DNA of 64,000 nucleotides from contig NW_001865057.1 of assembly GCF_000002865.3 (NCBI RefSeq), positions 590,211-654,210 of the forward strand, read 5' to 3'. This document shows, in pieces, positions 12,472 through 23,300 of the stretch. The DNA is from Monosiga brevicollis MX1. Its lineage: Eukaryota > Opisthokonta > Choanoflagellata > Craspedida > Salpingoecidae. Every line of letters begins with the position of its first letter. Within the stretch, counting starts at the first letter, position 1. Both the position numbers and the translations under genes were made by a program. The notes beneath the pieces are model-generated. The model saw only the letters and a list, made by a program, of their open reading frames with translations. It was not told where the DNA came from and made no database searches.

Positions 12472-12676
12472 CCTGCCGATGCAAGACCGACCAGACTACA
12501 CACGACCTATTATCACCACAGCGCCAAAGCAGACGGGTAGAGCCAGAGACCAAAGCCGAACAAGCCAGTGAGTCGCGAGTTGATCTGGTTCGCTCGATCC
12601 GAACAAAGAGCAGCTTCTACATAAGGTGTGTGTGTGGGCGGAGCGCTGGAGTTGACTCACTACTGGAGAAGCAAAT

Positions 12677-12973
12677 GAGAGAGAGACAGAGAGGGAGAGA
12701 CAGAAAGAGAGACAGAGAGACAGAGAGACAGAGACAGAGACAGAGAGACAGAGACAGAAACAGAGACAGAAACAGAGACAGAGACAGAGGCAGAGACAGA
12801 GAGAGAGAGACAGAGACAGAGAGAGAGAGACAGAGAGAGAGAGACAGAGACAGAGGCAGAGACAGAGGCAGAGACAGAGGCAGAGACAGAAACAGAGACA
12901 GAAACAGAGGCAGAAACAGAGGCAGAGACAGAGAGAGAGAGAGACAGAGAGAGAGAGACAGAGACAGAGACAG
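12677..12973. repeat. GACAGA-type simple repeat
   Basis: About 300 bases of degenerate GAGACA/GACAGAGA units lie between the divergent phosphatase (-) and alkyltransferase (+) genes. Open frames across it (Arg/Asp/Glu-rich on +, Cys/Leu/Ser-rich on -) are artefacts of the repeat. Confidence 0.9.
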
Positions 12974-13120
12974 GGTGGGGTGGTTCCTAAGAAGTCACAA
13001 AACAAAAAAGACTCGTTTTGTCTCTCTGACAAAGATGTTGTGAAAAAGAATTGTCAACAAATTGACACGACTTGTCGAAACATGTTTGTTGCATTTCGTT
13101 TTGCCTGACACACAGCTGGG

Positions 13121-13895
13121 ATGGCAGCGCGGGCGGCCAGCAGCGAGGATGGCACTGGGCTCAGGAGCTCGGTCGCTGGGGGTCGGGCTAAGCGGTTAGC
13201 AGCAAAGCAGGGTTCGGTCTCGTCGGACGAGTCAGCTGCGTCGACACCTTCACGGAAAAAGGCCAATCGACGGCGGTTGCCGTCCGAGGTCACACCCTTT
13301 CAAGGTCCGGACCAGCTTCGGCTCGTTGAAACGCCACAAACAGCTATTCACAGGCCACCTGGCATTGCCCCGCTTGCGTGTCATCTTTGCTTAGCTCGCG
13401 TCTACGAGCTCGTTCGGAAAATTCCCGCAGGCAAGGTCAGTTTTGCATACTGGAACGATAGCGCCGCTACCCACATGTTCGCGCGCAGTCTTCATCGTCG
13501 TGCGCGTGATGTGACGCTCAGGTGGCGACCTATGGCGAGGTGGCACGGGCCGTGGGCTGCAAGGCCGCACGGCCCGTCGGCCAAGCCATGCGCAATAATC
13601 CCTTTGCCATGAAGCTCTACCCCGGTCCCGATTACCCACCCGAGGTGTGTCTGTGTCACATCCAGTCGATCGCAGCCTCGCTGGTCAATGCCTGTGGTTG
13701 TTTCACACCCCTTGTTGCACATGATGGCCTTTACAACGGCTGCAGATGGTCCCTTGCCATCGTGTCGTGTCCAGTGATTTCTCAATGGGTGGCTTTGGTG
13801 GTCAGACGGCCATCTCCAGCACCAACATTTGCGACAAGGTTGATCTCCTGCGTCGCGAAGGCGTCAAGACGCTGCGCGATGGCAACAAGATTAAG
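13121..13895 (+). CDS. MGMT: O6-alkylguanine-DNA alkyltransferase (last exon not resolved)
   Basis: Exons 13121-13304, 13395-13435, 13522-13644 and 13746-13895 join in phase, giving 166 residues before a GTACGT donor. The family core is clear: TPFQ.RVYELVRKIPAGKV, the helix-turn-helix start ATYGEVA, the arginine-finger segment ARPVGQAMRNNP, and the active site VPCHRVV with alkyl-acceptor Cys120. With that cysteine present it should be a suicide repair enzyme. Alkyltransferase-like proteins lack it. There is a 10-residue insertion (KLYPGPDYPP) between the NP motif and PCHRV, and a Ser/Arg/Lys-rich N-terminal extension of about 60 residues that could be a nuclear signal. The segment after GGFGGQ ends in DLLRREGVK, as in small family members. 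The last exon must lie within 13896-14198 or overlap the GLRX3 3' end. One candidate starts after a TAG acceptor near 14078. Confidence 0.85.
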
Positions 13896-14198
13896 GTACG
13901 TTCAGTTCAGTCTCGCACTCGCGGAAAACAAAAAAAAAGAAGAAAAAGCCGTCTTATGCCACTGAGCAGCTTGGGGGTTCGGTTCAATTTTCTTCCACTA
14001 CCTCCACCGGACACAAGCCAAAGCCAGTGTAGTGTGTGCTGAGGGCAGTGTGACTAAATTGTTCTACTGCGATGTAGCCTCATGGTACAATTGTCATGCG
14101 CAGCTGGCGCGGCCATCAATGGATGTGGTGCGGCTCACGGCCAAAGGGCCTGTATCACCACGGAAGTGACCTGCATCTTTCCTCCGTCTCGTGTGGTT
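13896..14198. other. Gap between converging alkyltransferase and GLRX3 genes
   Basis: About 300 bases separate the last certain alkyltransferase exon (+) from the GLRX3 stop codon (-). The final alkyltransferase exon must start here, but no acceptor gives a clearly conserved ending. An A-rich run follows the donor at about 13930. Confidence 0.4.
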
Positions 14199-16587
14199 CT
14201 AGTTCGTGGCAGGCTGGGTCAGCGTTTCCTGCAGTTCACCTGCCTCCTTGAGCTCCTAAGCACGTCGGGCCCAGAGCGCCCGGCGTTGTCAGAGCATTGG
14301 ATGAGCAAAATCGATAATAACCTCAGAAGAAGGGAGAAAAAGAAAAGCTTTCAACGCCACCACCATGAAATTCTGTTCTCTTTGTTTTCCCATCGACCCG
14401 ACGGTTTACCTTGACAATATCCAGGCCACCGATAAGCTCGCCGTTCACATAGAGCTGAGGATACGTGGGCCAGTTGCTGTATGTCTTCAGGCCTTGGCGA
14501 ACCTGAGAACACGTCACCACCACCAATGTCAAGCACCCGGCGAGCATGGGAGCATATGATCTCAATAGCATCACCGAGCCACACCTCATTGTCGCCCAAA
14601 ATATCGTAGTGTCCGAATTCAATGCCCTCATCGCGAAGAATTCCGACCATGGTGCGGCTGAAACCACAGCTGTGAAAAGCCACAAAGTAAGTGAACAGCC
14701 CCTTTTGTTTATTTTTATTTTTTGGATCAAGAGACAGGGGGGCTATGGCATGGCAGCTTCTTGCCTACTTACCGGGGTTCGTCGGGCGTGCCCTTCATGA
14801 AGAGCATCACAGGTGCCCGGCGAATCAATGCCGCCAGCCTGCAGGGATAGATGGCGATACAGTAAGGCGGCGAAAGAGGAGGTGGCAATACAGTCAAGTT
14901 GAGCACCAGAATGGGGTTGAGCTAAAACATGAATGGTAGTCCATCCCAAGCACGTCACCTCGGGACACACGCGGAGATACTAAGAGATGACAAGACAAAC
15001 CTGGCATGGAGCTCGTCTTCCGACTTGGCGCAAGGCAACATGCCCGCCAACTCCCCTTCAGCTTGCAACTCCTAAATGCACGCGCGAGTCGAGACGAGCT
15101 GCATGAGGTATGCCTACCAAGCACCACATCTGATTGGGCAAGGGCACACGAGAAGTCTTCTCACCTTGACCACATCGAGTCCACCAATCAGCTCGCCGTT
15201 GATGTACAGTTGCGGGTAGGTTTGCCAGTTGCTGTAAGTCTTGAGACCCTGACGCACCTAGATGACAAACACAACAAATACAATCAACTCCTGTGCCGGA
15301 AAATCCCGGATACTTGGAGCACGGGCGCCTTCTCGAGTCGACAGATGCAGGAAAAGGGAAAATAAGACGCCTCAAAACAAGCAGCCCATACTTCATCATC
15401 GGCCAAGATATTAAAAGTGCTAAACTCAGCGTCCACTGATCGCAGGAGCTCTACCATGGTGCGCGAGAAGCCTGCAGCGGCATTTCAGCGGTCCAACATG
15501 TGGGGCAATGTGAAGGTGAGAAGGACTAGAATGCTCTTGTATGACATTGCAACTTGGTGCTTGCCACTCACCACACTGGGGCTCGTCGGCCGTGCCCTTC
15601 ATGAAGAGCATCATGGGTGCTGCGTTGATCAGCTTGTGCAGTTTGTCGTTCAAGCTCTGGTGGCAAGAGGGGTGGCGGAGTGGTCACATGGAGCATCCAA
15701 GGACAGGGCAATGGGCGAAAGCGACAGGTCATCCACGCCAATGCTGTTCCTCACCAGCTTGGGGTCCTCAACAGCGACTTCAGCGAGCTTGGGAACCTGT
15801 GCCACAACGGCTTGGTGCTTTTGGACCTAATCTCGGACGAAGCCCTTCAATCAGCCTTGGCTTGGCATATACCAAGCATTCTGTCAGCAAAGGGCTGCAC
15901 GTAAAAGCAAAAGTACCTTGGCCGACAGTTCAGGAGCGTTGGCGCCATTGACGCGGTCCACAACCTTGCTCAACTGAGGCCCAGCAAAGCCCAGATGCCA
16001 CCGTGGATGAGTTGAATGCCGCCGACCTTGTGATGTCTGGCTCTGCCAGGGCAGGCGCTTACCTTGAACAGAAGCATGGTCGGAACAGCCATAATTTCAT
16101 ACTCCTCGGAGACATCCGCCAAGGCCTCGGCTTCAACCTGCCAGCGTTTCAAAGTGAAGAGATCGCACTAGCGAGTTGTGCCTGTCGCCCTGCTGTGGGC
16201 CACGCCGAAACCTACCCGGGCCAGCTTGATGGTGGGATAAGCCTTGTGCAGCTCCGCCATAACAGCATCCATTTGCTGGCATTGCGGCGCCCAATCCGCC
16301 CAAAAGTGCACTACCACCAGTGCACTGCCATCCAATGCCACATCACCAACACGTGAGCCATCCATCACATGGCCCCAGCGAAGAAGCCAACCCACGCGAG
16401 CGCACGACAACGACTCTCCTTGCACACCCACATCCTTCAAATTCACATCACCCCCACCCCAAACAACAGCACCCTCTCCCCCCCAAACGCGCCTCTACGG
16501 GCACTGCAAGAAGCACCAGACTGACCCGCCAGCGTCAGTCAAGACGGTCTTCAGCGCCGTCGCGTCCTTCACGTCGATTGCCGTCAT
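14199..16587 (-). CDS. GLRX3: Glutaredoxin 3 / PICOT (thioredoxin-like + two monothiol glutaredoxin domains)
   Basis: Thirteen exons join in phase: 16587-16526, 16324-16216, 16137-16063, 15973-15917, 15826-15755, 15656-15572, 15471-15392, 15257-15165, 15071-15001, 14838-14773, 14669-14585, 14502-14410 and 14255-14199. They give 334 residues, against 335 in human GLRX3. The N-terminal thioredoxin-like domain has WADWAPQC, with a single cysteine (Cys36) where thioredoxins have two, as in the family. Both glutaredoxin domains keep the monothiol CGFS site (Cys153, Cys258) and the GELIGGLD glutathione and Fe-S site. The family binds [2Fe-2S] clusters through glutathione and works with BOLA2 in cytosolic iron handling. 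The first glutaredoxin domain has WQTYP where the second has the usual WPTYP. The start MTAIDVKD fits the short N-terminus. Exon breaks of the two glutaredoxin domains match, as expected from internal duplication. Confidence 0.95.
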
Positions 16588-16767
16588 TCTCGTTGGTTCT
16601 CAGCCCTCTGCTTTTCTCTGACAAAATGGCCCACAGAGAGAGAGAGTTTGAGAGAGTTTGAGAGAGTTTGAGAGAGTCTGAGAGAGTTTGAGAGAGTTTG
16701 AGAGGGTTTGAGAGAGTTTGAGAGAGAGAGAGAGAGAGTTTGAGAGAGAGAGAGTTTGAGAGAGAGA

Positions 16768-16839
<72 letters not shown>

Positions 16840-17388
16840 TTGGGGCAACACAGATACAGAACACTTGTTTTAAACAGAGACACAACCTGCTTGCATGCTT
16901 GCGTTTACCGTGCATGTAGCCACTACGTTAGCAGCATGGAAGAGCTGGGGGGGGGGGGCGGGGCTTGCAACCTTGGGTGTGGTCGTTGTTATGCACAACC
17001 CCTTCAATGTGTGCTGACAGCACACAGAAAACGCAAGAGGACAGTTGACGCAAGGGAATAAATCCCCCCTTTTTCTTGAGAGAGAGAGAGAGAGCAGCCG
17101 CTCGCTGACTGATGCTGAAACGCTGATTGTGAATGGCAAAGAATACCAACTTCAGCTTCTTCTCCTAAAACGTCGAAAGCTCGGCCGACGGCGCACGTTG
17201 GCCACACCCCGGAAAGAAAAAAAAAGTGCCTGGTCAGGCCCATTTGTGACTGCGCTTTGACTCAGCCCCTCCCGCAACAGCTGCGATTGTCTCGAAAACC
17301 AGGGATCGCACCATGCTGACGCGCCCGACTTGAGGCCTCTAACATCCGGCAACGGAAGAGTCTACATTAATTCTCCGGGCTCACAGAC
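16588..17388. other. Divergent intergenic region between GLRX3 and the TMEM132-like gene
   Basis: This 0.8-kb region should hold both promoters. Much of it is the GA-rich repeat at 16634-16835. A second GA run lies at about 17080-17096 and a G-run at about 16949-16960. No gene is supported. Confidence 0.5.
16634..16835. repeat. GAGAGTTT / (GA)n repeat
   Basis: It starts as GAGAGTTT units of about 8-10 bases and decays into a pure GA run. It begins about 47 bases upstream of the GLRX3 start codon. Ser/Leu-rich open frames across it are artefacts. Confidence 0.9.
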
Positions 17389-20300
17389 ATGATTGGTTCA
17401 AAGTCGTGCGCCAACAGAGCCGCCCTTCTTGGCGCTCTGCCTTTGGCTATCGCGACAATTGCCCTGACCTGCCCTTGGGCAAGCGCCACGTCCAACTGTA
17501 CGTCTTTGCGAGAGCACGACCCAATTCAGGACGGACTTGAGCTGTTGACACGGCTCTTACATCTTTGCTCAACTGTTTGTGCTGTTTGGTAATAGATTCG
17601 GTGATACGGCACCTGAATGGGCCAGGTGAAACTCAGTATGTGCCTGTCAGTGATGCCTTCTCGACCATCGATCTGAGTACGCTAGCCGCACCGCTGGGCG
17701 AACAGACAGGAAGAGTTGCAAAGGAAACTTGGGACGTTGTTCATCTATCAGGTGGCCCTAGCGGCATGGCGGAAAACAGCATAGTCTCGTTGGGACTGGG
17801 GGAGATGTCCGCGGTGGTGGATGCTTCGGCGGTACCAGCAGTGAGCGCCAACAACACCCAAAGCCAGCTGCATACCGTCCAGGTGCAGATGCTGACCCCG
17901 ATTCTGTGGCCATCTATTACCGAGATCCGGGTGCTCCTGCGGGGCCTAGACCGCAACGGCCGACAGCTCACGGGTGGTGGGGTGACAGCCTATGCGCGCG
18001 TGGTCAAGCCTTCAGACGTGGCGGGCGAGGCGGCGCTGGTGCAGGGGTGTCAGTTGGCACCCGGTACTGGGACCTGCGTGGTGAGCCTGGAGGTGCCGGC
18101 CGCATGGTATTCGGAGCCATCGTATGTTGCTGCGGGCAGCCTACTGGGCACGCGCGTGGTACCCGTCTTTGGGCTGACCACGGCCAGCGGCACGGTGAGC
18201 TCATCGTTTGGGCGACTGACGCTACGGCCCGAGGGGAGCGCCGTGGTTTCGGCACGAAGCGCGACTGCGGCGGGTAGTCTGCACGTTACGCTGCCGTATA
18301 GCAGCGTAGAGGACGCATCGGGTGCGGCGCGTGTTTTGTTGAGCACGCGTGTGAGCGCGGCCGGGCTCGATAGTCTGACGATGAGCGTCAGCTTTGAGCA
18401 TCAAGCGTTTGTGGTATCAGGGTTTGAGCCTCTGGCACCGGTTGACCCGACGGCTCTGGCGAGCGTGGCTGCGAGCACGGGCATGGTGGTCTTGACGCAG
18501 CTGGGCGTGAGCGGGCCGCGGACCGAGATTGTCGAGTTGGGCTGGCTACTGCTCGACGTGAACACGACGGTCCAGGCACAGCTCGATGTGTTGGAGACGA
18601 TGAATGTCAGTGTCGCGGCGACGGTGATTGGCATGACGGACCTGGCCGGCAACGCGTTGGGCGTGGATGTCAGTGTGGTACAGGATGCATACGGCTTACA
18701 GAGCGCGGGTTCGAGTACTGGTACAGGCACAATGGTGATGGGCAGTGGACGAGCCGTGTTGGCGGCGTTTGCTGTGCTCGAGGACGACGCGGTGAGCAGC
18801 TTTTCGGGCCTGACGGGTGTACCGGATCAGTTCAATGTGAGCGTTTACTACGCCAGGTCGGGTTGGACTCGCGACATAGTGCTATATGGCTCTGGTGAGG
18901 TGGCTGGGCACGCTGGAGTGGACCTGAGTTGCTCAGGCAGCGCAAACGTGGAGAACGGGTATGGCCATCTGAGTGCCAGCTGCTTGGAGCTGATTGTCAA
19001 TGGGAGCCACAGCACGGGGACGGCGGCGAGCAGCTTGGCACTGACGGTTCGGGCCGTGCGCCGTGATGGAAGTGCGACCACGGAGAGCTCGCAAAACAAG
19101 GAGTGCGTTGTGAGCGCGAGCATATTTGTGGTTGGCGAGAGTGAAGTCGTTGCGGAGAAATCGACGCTGCGACGCGTGACGGACTTGCTGCCGGCAAGTG
19201 TTGGCGATGAGGCGGCGTGTCAGGATTATCAGTATGAGTGGTGTCGTGTTCGGGTGACGGCAACGCTGCAAGCCGTTACCGGCAGCGGTGGTGTTCTGAC
19301 CAGTGCACCGGTCGATGTGACGGCGATAGTCGGGGCACGACTTCGGAGCAATGACACATCGATCGCCACGATGCGGCGATTCGGTCCGTCTGTGGGTACG
19401 GGCATGAGTGCGAATTTGGTTTTTGTGCAGGGCATTGCACCCGGAGCCTTTGTCCTTGAGCTGGGACAGGATACGTCGATCAGCAGCTCCGTGCTGGCGA
19501 GCAGCGAGACACTGTTGTGCAGCGACCTGGGTCGAGTGAACGTGCTTGGGCTGGAAGCCATCTATGTGACTGGCCTGGAGGCGCGGCTGGCCTTGCCCGT
19601 GAGGATGGGACCCGAGGCCAACACGAGCATTGTGCTTACCATTGAACGTGAGGAGCTGTATCGGGTGGGCGAGGCGCCAGGCGCTGTTTTGGTATCTGCG
19701 CTGTTGGATGATGAGACCCGCCTTCCCTTGACGCTGGGCGGCAGCGCGTTTGGGTGGCGCTCACCGCAAGATGGCGAGCTGGTCATGCAGAGTATAGCCC
19801 CAGCCACGGTGGCTGTGCTCGACAATGGTTATGGTGTCGAGGTTGTTGCAGGTGCGCTGGCAGACCATGGCGGTTTGTTAGAGGTGGTTTGGCGCTCGGG
19901 CAACATCTCGAACGGTGCTGAGCACTGTGACGCGAGTGGCACGGCTGGCAAGGTCCTGGGACGCGGCCTTGTTCAAGTTGCCGTGAACGTGTTTGCCCCG
20001 CAGCAACTGAATGGCATTGACTCTGGGGCCGTACCGATCAGTGGCCTTTATTCGCCACATATCGGAAGCCGACTTGATGCACAGGACATCGAATTTCCCT
20101 CGTCATTTTTGAATGCTAGCATGGCTACCGACGGTAGCTCACTTGTTCGACCAGTGGGATATGTGGTTGGCTCGGTGTCTGACTATCGCCGAGAGCTTGA
20201 GTTGGGTGAGGGCACTGTCACGTTAGGACTGGGGGAGATGTCCGCGGTGGTGGATGCTTCGGCGGTACCAGCAGTGAGCGCCAACAACACCCAAAGCCAG

Positions 20301-23300
20301 CTGCATACCGTCCAGGTGCAGATGCTGACCCCGATTCTGTGGCCATCTATTACCGAGATCCGGGTGCTCCTGCGGGGCCTAGACCGCAACGGCCGACAGC
20401 TCACGGGTGGTGGGGTGACAGCCTATGCGCGCGTGGTCAAGCCTTCAGACGTGGCGGGCGAGGCGGCGCTGGTGCAGGGGTGTCAGTTGGCACCCGGTAC
20501 TGGGACCTGCGTGGTGAGCCTGGAGGTGCCGGCCGCATGGTATTCGGAGCCATCGTATGTTGCTGCGGGCAGCCTACTGGGCACGCGCGTGGTACCCGTC
20601 TTTGGGCTGACCACGGCCAGCGGCACGGTGAGCTCATCGTTTGGGCGACTGACGCTACGGCCCGAGGGGAGCGCCGTGGTTTCGGCACGAAGCGCGACTG
20701 CGGCGGGTAGTCTGCACGTTACGCTGCCGTATAGCAGCGTAGAGGACGCATCGGGTGCGGCGCGTGTTTTGTTGAGCACGCGTGTGAGCGCGGCCGGGCT
20801 CGATAGTCTGACGATGAGCGTCAGCTTTGAGCATCAAGCGTTTGTGGTATCAGGGTTTGAGCCTCTGGCACCGGTTGACCCGACGGCTCTGGCGAGCGTG
20901 GCTGCGAGCACGGGCATGGTGGTCTTGACGCAGCTGGGCGTGAGCGGGCCGCGGACCGAGATTGTCGAGTTGGGCTGGCTACTGCTCGACGTGAACACGA
21001 CGGTCCAGGCACAGCTCGATGTGTTGGAGACGATGAATGTCAGTGTCGCGGCGACGGTGATTGGCATGACGGACCTGGCCGGCAACGCGTTGGGCGTGGA
21101 TGTCAGTGTGGTACAGGATGCATACGGCTTACAGAGCGCGGGTTCGAGTACTGGTACAGGCACAATGGTGATGGGCAGTGGACGAGCCGTGTTGGCGGCG
21201 TTTGCTGTGCTCGAGGACGACGCGGTGAGCAGCTTTTCGGGCCTGACGGGTGTACCGGATCAGTTCAATGTGAGCGTTTACTACGCCAGGTCGGGTTGAC
21301 TCGCGACATAGTGCTATATGGCTCTGGTGAGGTGGCTGGGCACGCTGGAGTGGACCTGAGTTGCTCAGGCAGCGCAAACGTGGAGAACGGGTATGGCCAT
21401 CTGAGTGCCAGCTGCTTGGAGCTGATTGTCAATGGGAGCCACAGCACGGGGACGGCGGCGAGCAGCTTGGCACTGACGGTTCGGGCCGTGCGCCGTGATG
21501 GAAGTGCGACCACGGAGAGCTCGCAAAACAAGGAGTGCGTTGTGAGCGCGAGCATATTTGTGGTTGGCGAGAGTGAAGTCGTTGCGGAGAAATCGACGCT
21601 GCGACGCGTGACGGACTTGCTGCCGGCAAGTGTTGGCGATGAGGCGGCGTGTCAGGATTATCAGTATGAGTGGTGTCGTGTTCGGGTGACGGCAACGCTG
21701 CAAGCCGTTACCGGCAGCGGTGGTGTTCTGACCAGTGCACCGGTCGATGTGACGGCGATAGTCGGGGCACGACTTCGGAGCAATGACACATCGATCGCCA
21801 CGATGCGGCGATTCGGTCCGTCTGTGGGTACGGGCATGAGTGCGAATTTGGTTTTTGTGCAGGGCATTGCACCCGGAGCCTTTGTCCTTGAGCTGGGACA
21901 GGATACGTCGATCAGCAGCTCCGTGCTGGCGAGCAGCGAGACACTGTTGTGCAGCGACCTGGGTCGAGTGAACGTGCTTGGGCTGGAAGCCATCTATGTG
22001 ACTGGCCTGGAGGCGCGGCTGGCCTTGCCCGTGAGGATGGGACCCGAGGCCAACACGAGCATTGTGCTTACCATTGAACGTGAGGAGCTGTATCGGGTGG
22101 GCGAGGCGCCAGGCGCTGTTTTGGTATCTGCGCTGTTGGATGATGAGACCCGCCTTCCCTTGACGCTGGGCGGCAGCGCGTTTGGGTGGCGCTCACCGCA
22201 AGATGGCGAGCTGGTCATGCAGAGTATAGCCCCAGCCACGGTGGCTGTGCTCGACAATGGTTATGGTGTCGAGGTTGTTGCAGGTGCGCTGGCAGACCAT
22301 GGCGGTTTGTTAGAGGTGGTTTGGCGCTCGGGCAACATCTCGAACGGTGCTGAGCACTGTGACGCGAGTGGCACGGCTGGCAAGGTCCTGGGACGCGGCC
22401 TTGTACAAGTTGCAGTTGACCCCGCTCCTCTGCACGGAATACTGCCTTTTCCACTTGTTACCACGAGTGGTCTTCTTGTTGACAGCACTCTTTACATCAA
22501 CTCGACTAGCCTAGAATCACCCGTCGAGTTCAAAAGTACCGTCCGTGCCGATCCATTCTCACGTTCGATGTCATTCGACATCCCATCCATCTCGTCACAG
22601 TCCTATTCCATTTCGCAGCCACCCAGGATAGCTGCCGTGGTTGCAACACATGCACACATTTTGAAGGTCGACGTGACACCCGATTCATTGGATACAAGCG
22701 TTGTGCTTTCCGTTGAACGAGAATCGCAACGGCAGATGCCAAGCGACATTGAGTTACAAGCGTCCTTAAAGCTATCAGACGACGTTGACGCCGCTGTGCT
22801 CCCTCGCCATGTCAATGGGTCATGCACAGCGAGCGCCGCGACAGGCGCTTGTATCGTACAACTGCAGTTGCCAAGCAGCTGGCTGCTGAATCGCATAGAC
22901 ATTAACGGCACCGGCCTTCAAGATGGTGGCAGCGCACAGCTGTATGCCAGTATCGGCGAGCAGCCCACAATCCGCTCCAATGGGACTACCGTATTGCTGC
23001 GAGCCCTGGGTCCAGCAGCAACTGTGGCTAGCCCGGCTTTGGAAGCCGGTGGATTGCTGGCAGAGCTGCCTATGCGTCAATTGCTGCCGGAAGAAACTTT
23101 TGATGTTCCTGTTTTTGGCATGTGGTCGCGAAGTTTGCAAGCATTTAGTTTCAGTGCGGCTGTTGATGAGGGATTGGTGATTGATGGCTTTACTGGAAGT
23201 TCTGGCTGGACAGGTGAAGTCTTGGCCCTCGATTCGCGCAATGTCACTGGTACTTTTATCCGTTCTGGGACCGGCAGTTCGGCTGGCCTGCAATTGCTGG

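Noticed and set aside
12496-13043. Long Leu/Cys/Ser-rich (-) and Arg/Asp/Glu-rich (+) open frames
   Set aside because: They are produced by the GACAGA simple repeat with no codon bias or domain.
13746-13790. Alkyltransferase-like (ATL) protein without repair activity
   Set aside because: ATL proteins lack the acceptor cysteine. Here PCHRV is intact.
21296-21299. TGA at 21297 as the true end of one gene and ATG-like start of a second gene after it
   Set aside because: The reading frame on both sides matches copy 1 of module A exactly, apart from one missing base, and the preceding and following segments are one domain series.
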